A DNA stretch of 64,000 bases from Pontederia crassipes (lineage: Eukaryota > Streptophyta > Magnoliopsida > Commelinales > Pontederiaceae), in contig CM060193.1 of assembly GCA_030549335.1 (NCBI GenBank), forward strand, positions 42,517,391-42,581,390, read 5' to 3'. The notes below the pieces were generated by a model that was given only the letters and a program-made list of their open reading frames with translations, searched no databases and was not told the origin of the DNA. Position numbers and translations under genes: made by a program. Of this stretch, positions 50,401 through 59,400 are shown piece after piece. Positions within the stretch are counted from its first letter, which is position 1, and each line of letters begins with the position of its first letter.

Positions 50401-53400
50401 CCAATTCCTATAGGAAATTCATTTGTCTCACCTCCGGGTGTCCTAACCCGTCCCATCGTACATATCTTGTATTACCTTAATGTAGGCAACACTCACCCTC
50501 TTCTTTTGCAAGGCTTTCCAAAGTACATCCCTTGGTACCCGATCATACGCCATCTCTAAGTCAATGAAAGCCATATGTAAGTCTCTTCTCCTACTTCGAT
50601 ACTTCTCCATCATCCCCCTTAGTAAATAAATCGCCTCTGTAGTGGATCTTCCTGGCATGAACCCAAATTGTCTCTCAAAAATACTAGTCTCCATTCTCAA
50701 TCTATGCTCAATCACTTTTTCCCATAATTTCATTGTGTGACTCATAAGTTTAATCCCTCTATAATTTGCACAATTCTGAATATCCCCTTTATTTTTGTAA
50801 ATAGGAACTAATGTACTTAATCTCCAATCATCAGGCATCTTTTTCGATCGTAAAATCTCATTAAATAGTTTACATAACCACAACACACATTTTTCTCCTA
50901 AACATTTCCAAACTTCAATCGGTATACCATCCGGTCCAACGGCTTTACCGTTCTCCATTTTCTTAAGAGCTTCGCTAACCTCCGAGACTCTAATTCTACG
51001 ATAAAATGATCTATTAAGCTCACATTCGCTAACTGTCAAGTCCTCCAAATCACAACGGGAACCTTCACATCCATCATTAAATAACTTATAGAAATACTCT
51101 TCCCATCTGTTCTTAATATCTCCCTCAGTAACTAAAATCTTGTCAACTTCATTTTTTATGCAACTTACTTGATCCAAATCTCTCGACTCCTCTTTATTCC
51201 TTGCAATCTTGTAAATCCTTTTTTCACCGGCCTTTGTCCCTAACTCCTTATAAAACCCCTCATATGCTTTAGCACGAGTATCACTAACTGCCTTCTTAGC
51301 CTTCCTTTTCGCCAAACGATATTTTTCCCAATTGTCAGAACTATTGTCCAAGTGTATCGCCTTGAAACAATTCTTCTTATTACGCACCTCTTCTTGGACC
51401 TCCTCATTCCACCACCAAGTCTCCTTATCTCGTGGTCCAAAACCTTTTGATTCTCCTAAAATGGCTTTAGCAACCATTTCAACCTTTTTTGCCACATTCT
51501 CCCACATGATACTAGCATCTCCTTCTAACTCCCACACACTTTTCTCTAATAACTTACTTCTAAAAGTCTCTCGCTTCTCCCCCTTTAACTGTCACCACTT
51601 GATCTTTCGATCAAAAACTGTTCGAGATTTTGGTTTTATACATTTCATTTGCATATCAAGAACTAACAGTCTATGTTGTGTAGTCACCCCATGCCCAGGA
51701 ATTACTTTGCAATTAGTACAGCGTCTTTTATCAGTATTTCTTGTCAAGAAAAAATCGATTTGAGACCTATGAGTTCCACTTTTGTATGTGATTAAATGTT
51801 CCTCTCTCTTCCTAAAACAAGTGTTGATAATCTTAAGGTCGTATGCTAAATAATCCAATGGTCATTGGATAAAAATTGCATTAACAAAAAGAAAGTTTAA
51901 CATAGCATGGTTGGATTATAGCAAATTATATCAGAGAAAAAGATTTCATAGGTTATATATTGAAATCAGTTTGAGACAATGACCTCCCAGATCTCCTAAG
52001 ATTGCCCCAGTCACTACCGGGTTTAAATTGGGCTTTCGAAAAATTGTCCCAGTCCAAAGATAAAACGAGCTGGGAGGACCATTTTGTCCTGGCACAGACC
52101 ACTCCTAATATTGGTTATGGCACAAGTTTCCAGAGACATCCAATAAAAGCAAATTGTCTCAACAAACAAGATATATCAGATTACTTGACCATATTGCACT
52201 AAATTAACCTTGTTGGTGTCAGACCATTATTTTCTTTTTTTCTTCAGTAATGGCATTTAAATAAGAAAGGTGCCTTTAATTATCATGCCACAAACTACAT
52301 GATAGAATATCACAACGCTATGTCTCATGTTACATCTCATTGACTGGAAGAAAATATGCAACAAAATATAAGACCTTTGAAAAGATATCTTCAGACTTAC
52401 TTGACTGTATAGTTTTGAGTAGGTAACGATTTCTAGACCATTTGTCGAAGATATAGATGGCATGTTCTCCTCTACCCCATCTACTACCTAGCAAGGAGAT
52501 AAGTGAATAATAAGTATTGAGGATTAATTTTTTTCAGTGAAACAGGAAATATTAACTACATGTTGATAAGACTTCTTACCACTATTAAACGTACAGAAGG
52601 AATTTGTGACATGAAGCTCAGTAGCTGCAAAGCCAAGTTACAGTCATATGAGAGAAGGAAAGAAGCTTCAATCTATGGGTTAATGATGTAACCTAGATAC
52701 ATATATGATATATAAGCCAATATAAACACACATTGCAAGTCAACCTAGTTCAGCTAATAAAATCCCATAATTATGGGATTTGATTTCAGCATTACATATT
52801 TCATCTTTCTTAAGATGGTTGAGGGTACAAGTATTATATGAGTGATCTTATAGACAGAAAATAAGAATTAGTCTGCTACAATTTTCCACGGAACTACTAG
52901 AGTATCTCTGAGAAGACTTTTTTTTGGAAGGGGAAAGGATGATTGCCATGTTTGCAGTCATCCAATTTTATTGTTTGTGGGATAATATGTACAAGTTCAA
53001 TGGTTGGTTACACAGTTTGAATAGAATTCATTCATTGCTTGTTCGCCAGTGTCGCATCATGTGATGTGCCATCAACATCATGTTCTCCACATAGCATTGT
53101 TTTTAAATGTTATTTATCAAATAGCTCAAATTTCTCATCAAAATTGTAAAAGAAAAAATGCTTTTGCAAAATCACTCCGGTAAAGGATGTCCAAACAAAA
53201 CCAATACTAAATTGGAAACTGGCATGTATTCATATTTTGAATTCTTGTGTCATTTTTGTTTGCATCCAGTAGTAAACCTATTGCCATTTCAATAAAAAGT
53301 ATACAAACTACAGTTTATTTGGGACTTAGCACCTATGTTGAAAATACATGTTTGATAGAAGTAGCACAGCGTCACCCATAAGTTACCATTTAAAAACTCA

Positions 53401-56400
53401 CAAATGCTGATGGGATACTCCTGACCATAAAAAGTTAAAATTGTAATATAAGGTGGTCCATGAACGTTATGAACTCACTACTGCTTTTATGAGTGAGTAT
53501 GAACTCACCACTATCCCCCTCTACTCTGATCTTATTTATTAATTCTTTTCTAATAAGCTGGATGTAATACGAAAGATGCTCCATGTTCTGAAAATTACTT
53601 TTAACTACTGTGCATTTTGCATGGGTCAACATGGATTACATAGTCAAGTTAAAACACTACCATATCATCCAATAGGGCATAGGAAGCATTTGTATCTTTT
53701 TTTCCACATATTAAGGAAATGAGATTTAAACAAGAGGATGGAACAAAAGGAAAAGAAAGTACTGAAAGGAAATTAGAATATCGCAGTTCAGACCATGAAA
53801 CCACCACCTTCCAGGTTCCAGGCAACCTCTTGTTTACAACCTTATTGATGATTTTTTAATAAGAGCATAATTTACAACTTGAAAGGGTTCTTTGAAATAA
53901 GATAAATAACCATTTAGAATAGCGCAGAAATGATATTTACATTCAGTTCATTTTTTGGATAAAACAAGTAAGGAAATTTAAGCGACTGGAACTTACGCTG
54001 CTTAGTGTCTGTGACACACAAAAGATGACTTGTATGGTTGCATGGTTTACAATATATTGTACTGCATCTGGTCCTGTAATAAGTTAAATTGCAGCGAACC
54101 ATAAATAAGAAGGGGGCGTCTTATTTTCACCTGACAGGAGACAGATTATTAAAGCACTGCAAAATAATGCTTTAGATCATACCTAGAGTATCATAAAGAG
54201 GCACAGATATGTATGAGTATGCTGAGCAGGCATGGTCCACAATAATCCATTCAGGTCTATTTATAAAATAGAGTCCAACACATGCACCCTGCTCCATAAA
54301 TAGCAAAAGAATGAAAATTTTGAGAGGGGACAAGAAAATAAAATGACTACTTATGGACGCCTAAAAGGAAACGAAAATAGAACTTGAAACATGTGACATA
54401 TGCTTACAACAAAGCAATAAAACTATGCAGAAGTTTTTATTACAAGACCTTTAGCTTCAGCAATACCAATCCCATTTTCATTCTCAACCTAGAACTAAGT
54501 TTTCTTTTTCTTCTTTGAGGGTAAACTTGGGGAGAGGTAAGCAAGTGCTTTTGCTCTGTCTAATAGTTTGAAGCAAAGCTACCTCCTTTGTCACTCGCTC
54601 CCCTGCATGCTCTGTTGTGGGTGAATGGGCCAGTGGATTTAAGTACTAATTAGAAAATAAATGGACCCAAACTTTATTTTTTGGTTGACCTTGTTCATAC
54701 AGCTGAAGAAAGCAAGAATGGACAATCAAAAGTGGCAAGAAATACTTAGGGTCATCTGGTATACGGTATAATCTAGATTACCAGTATTGTGGGAAGGGTA
54801 CTATTTGACACATAAAAAAAAGTAGAGTAACAAATAACAGATTGATTGAATTTAAACGTTAGGGTTAGCATTTCATTTTGAAAGTAGCTTTTAGAGGTTC
54901 AAAACACTATAATATATAGTATAATGATTTCACATTATATTCTTAAAATACTCTCATTTTTTTATAAAAACCTTATTTAATTTTAAACATCATATATTAT
55001 TTTTTTTATTTTAAACTTTCACATCTTTAGTTTTATTTACAACACAAATAAGATTTTATTTAAAATAATCAACATTTTATAATATTTTTTAAAAAAAATA
55101 TTACTATCCAAAATAAGATATCATAAGTTAATTATTATGAATATGATGCTTAATTATAAGAATGAGCATAAGTTATATTTTTATCATTTTATAAGCATAC
55201 GTTAGTACAACCACTATATAATCATTATTTTCTAATTAAATAATTATTTTTAGTCAAATCACTATCTTTTAATCCAATCACTAACTTTTCAAAAATAGAC
55301 TATAATCCAACAATTCTTGGAGTTGAATATTCAACTCGTGCATTTCCACTAGAGCCATCTTATATGTTGTACCTTTGATATTGGTCACTCCTAATAGAAA
55401 CTCAATTGTGAAATTTATCTCTATTTGTGATGATGATCATAGAATCTTTTCCAATAAAAAAACCATGTTAAAATTAATTCACACCACATCCATATGGTGG
55501 TCAGTGGAGTTGGTCAACATTAATTATTTATCACACTGGCTAAGAAATCTCTATATCATTTTCTTAGCAACTTAGTGACCTTCATAGTTGACACAACCAT
55601 TTTACGATCCTCCGACGGTATACCTCTTTTAACCAATTGACCCTTAGTAGAAACTCTTATTAGGATCTTTCTCTCTACAAATAACATAAGCATCATATTC
55701 GGTCAATCACTTTTATGCCCCAAATGATACCATAATCCTTCATTTGCAAGATTATTATGATGGGTACATTCGACTTTCTAATTGACATGCCACCCATGGC
55801 ATCATAACTTTTATAGGGCAAGAAATAGTTTGCATGTTATTTCGCCATAAGGAGTATACCTTGGACCATGCACCTAGAGTTCATTCTTATCGTTATCGAA
55901 GGGCCATGTAGTCTAACTAATTAAAGGCAAAATAATAAAAGCTACAAGTCAGGTGAAGCCATAACACCAAGTCCCTTGTTTTTGTTGTGTGGATCTCCCT
56001 ATCCCATGCAACAAAGAGAATTTTACGCAAGGGGTGTGTGTGAGTGTGATACATGCATCCTCCCCCATGAAAAAAGATAACCACCGTGGTGTGATCTATC
56101 ATTCACTTATCGACTGTTGTATTTTTCTATGTGACATGACTTATAAAGAGGAGCTCTTTCACATAATAAGATGAAAGAAATGGAAAGAATGATATTATCG
56201 AGGTTACAAACAACAACAAAGCCTTATCCCACTAGGTGGGGTCGGCTACATGGATCATACGACGCCATTCCGCTCTATTAGTAACCAAACCTTTCGGTAT
56301 ATTATTCACCAATAGATCTTGCTCTATTAGTTCGCCAAGTGTCCGCCTTGGCCTCCCTCTCCCTCTTTTAATCGAACTCCAGATTATTTGATCTACTCTT

Positions 56401-59400
56401 CTTACTGGCGCATCTAATGGTCTTCTCTGAACATGACCAAACCATCTCAAACGATTCTCTACCATTTTCTCACTAATAGGAACCACTCCGACTCGTTCAC
56501 GTATATGGTCATTCCTAATCTTATCTAATCTTGTATGACCACACATCCATCTCAACATCCTCATTTCGGCTACCCCCATTTTACGTTCATGTTGTCCCTT
56601 CATAGCCCAACATTCACTACCATATAACACTGCTGGCCTTATAGCAGTACGATAGAATTTTCCTTTAACTTTATTGGGTACATTTCTATCACAAAGAACT
56701 CCAGTGGCTTTCCTCCACTTACACCAACCAGTTTGAATTCTATGATTAACATCGTCATCAATCTCACCATCTTGTCTTACAATTGATCCTAAATATTTAA
56801 ACTTTGTCACTTGAGGAATTATATCCTCCCCTAGCCTAACTTTCAAATCGTCTCTAAGTTGTTTATTTGTGAAATTGTTATGCATATATTCTGTTTTATT
56901 CCTACTTAAACGAAAACCCTTTGACTCCAACCTATTTCTCCATATTTCCAATTTTGTATTAATCTTTTCTCTTGAATCCGCTAAAAGTACTATATCATCC
57001 GCAAATAGCATGCACTTAGGTACCTCATCTGTGATACTCTCGGTTATAGCATCGATAACTAAGTTAAATAGATACGGGCTTAAAGCTGATCCTTGATGTA
57101 GGCCAATTCCTATAGGAAATTCATTTGTCTCACCTCCGGGTGTCCTAACCCTAGTCAATGCCCCATCGTACATATCTTGTATTACCTTAATGTAGGCAAC
57201 ACTCACCCTCTTCTTTTGCAAGGCTTTCCAAAGTACATCCCTTGGTACCCGATCATACGCCTTCTCTAAGTCAATGAAAGCCATATGTAAGTCTCTTCTC
57301 CTACTTCGATCATCCCCCTTAGTAAATAAATCGCCTCTGTAGTGGATCTTCCTGGCATGAACCCAAATTGTCTCTCAGAAATACTAGTCTCCATTCTCAA
57401 TCTATGCTCAATCACTTTTTCCCATAATTTCATTGTGTGACTCACAAGTTTAATCCCTCTATAATTTGCACAATTCTGAATATCCCCTTTATTTTTGTAA
57501 ATAGGAACTAATGTACTTAATCTCCAATCATCAGGCATCTTTTTCGACCGTAAAATCTCATTAAATAGTTTACTTATCGAGGTTAAAGAATGAAAATTGA
57601 TTTTTGATTCCTATAGATATTGAATATTGAAGCTTCTTGTTCTCATTATACATATGCAATTACTGATTATTTTTTATATACAATTTTGAAGAATAAAGCT
57701 CTAATATGATCAGATCTATTTTTATTATTATGTTTATCACACAGGTTTCTTCGAAGCAAGGGAGGATGGACCTTCTGCATTGATTCTTGTATGTACCTGA
57801 TTTCTACCAGACTATTTTAAGTTGTGTGCAATGATGTTTTGGTGGCATGACACATGAATTAGGATATCTCTTTTATTTTTTTTTCTTTTTTGGTTGTCAC
57901 CCCAGTGTTCGGGAAGTGGCGCCGATCGTCCAACCAAATTAGTGCTAAGAGTTATGCACACTGGTCATGAGTTGAAGTCTCGATCCTAGTCGTCCCGGGC
58001 AACATGTTAAGTAACTCCCAACATTCTCTTATTTTATAAGAAAACAATATCATCAATGGTTTAAAGAAATAATGCTCAACTCCGACTTATCAATTTCTTT
58101 GAATCATTTATGAACAACTGGCAATGTAGAGCCCTCGCATTTTATCTATACTCAATTTTCTTTTTTCTGTCAATCTATAATAAGATATAACATTTAAATA
58201 ACTTTCAGCATTTGACAACTGTTTTTTCAACAATTTAAAATATAATTTACATTAATAATACCTAACAAACACTATAATGATATATTATAGGTAATTTCAT
58301 AAGTTGGCAATCTATTTTAATGGTTAGTAAAATTATCAGCTAATCAGAATAGGAATGCATCAAATGGTCCTTAAGGAAGCACAAAATAACTCACTTTTGG
58401 TATTCCGTGGTATATTAGTCCAGATCCTATTGCAGATCGAGACGTAGCAACTTCTCCATAGGTCATCCATTTGTACCTTCAGCAATAAACGGATTCATTA
58501 TTAACTAGAAATACAAAGGGACAAAGTAGGAAGAAGAGAATAATGAACTCCTTACTCTCCAACTGTTCCATCCACCCGAATCCTTGTCCCCAAGTATTTG
58601 TAATCCCGAAATGTTTCAACAGCATACCTGATTCAAATGGAAGTAAACAAGATAATAAAAAAGAAAATGACACCTCATTGAGGCTAATCAACTAGAAATG
58701 TGAGAAACAGAATATACTAACTCAAAATTATCATGTAGAGTTCCGATATCAGGTTGCTCTGGAAATCTAGACAAAAGCTTCAGCGGAGACCTTGCGGATC
58801 TGTCGAAGACACAGCGAAACTTTTTCATAAATCATGATAAAAAAAAATTGATGATATTGGCATAAAAGGTACCTGTAAACATTCCATTTCCCAGTTTGTA
58901 ACTTCTCTGGAAGAACAACACTGTAACCCTGAGCTGGACAAAGTGAAACAAAAAGAAAATCAAAAGAAAACTATACAGAAATTCAACACTGAAAACTTAC
59001 AATTCGATTAATTGATCAAGCAACAATAGAATCGTCAAAAGGACGAAAACAATAATGGGGTTTTGGCTAGACTTTGTCCATCTCTCCTTTTTTTGTCGCT
59101 CTCTTCTTGAGAGCCCCTTTAGAATGTCTCCATTATTACAACATCATAGCCCCTGTCAATATTACTCGGTTGGACTCTTTAGCCCGCGCATTTTAAAATG
59201 CGTCCCAAGAGGTGGCTCATTTATATATCCATCATCTCTTTGATGTTTTCTCCATGTGGGAGTCACACACACTTCTTGGAGACTCAATGTCTTCCTTAAG
59301 ATTTTCCAAATCATGATTCAAGGTTGGACATAAAATGTTGTTTCAAGGGTGCAAGAAAGTCTTATATGGACAAAACACAGAAGCAAATGTTGGTTTCAAA

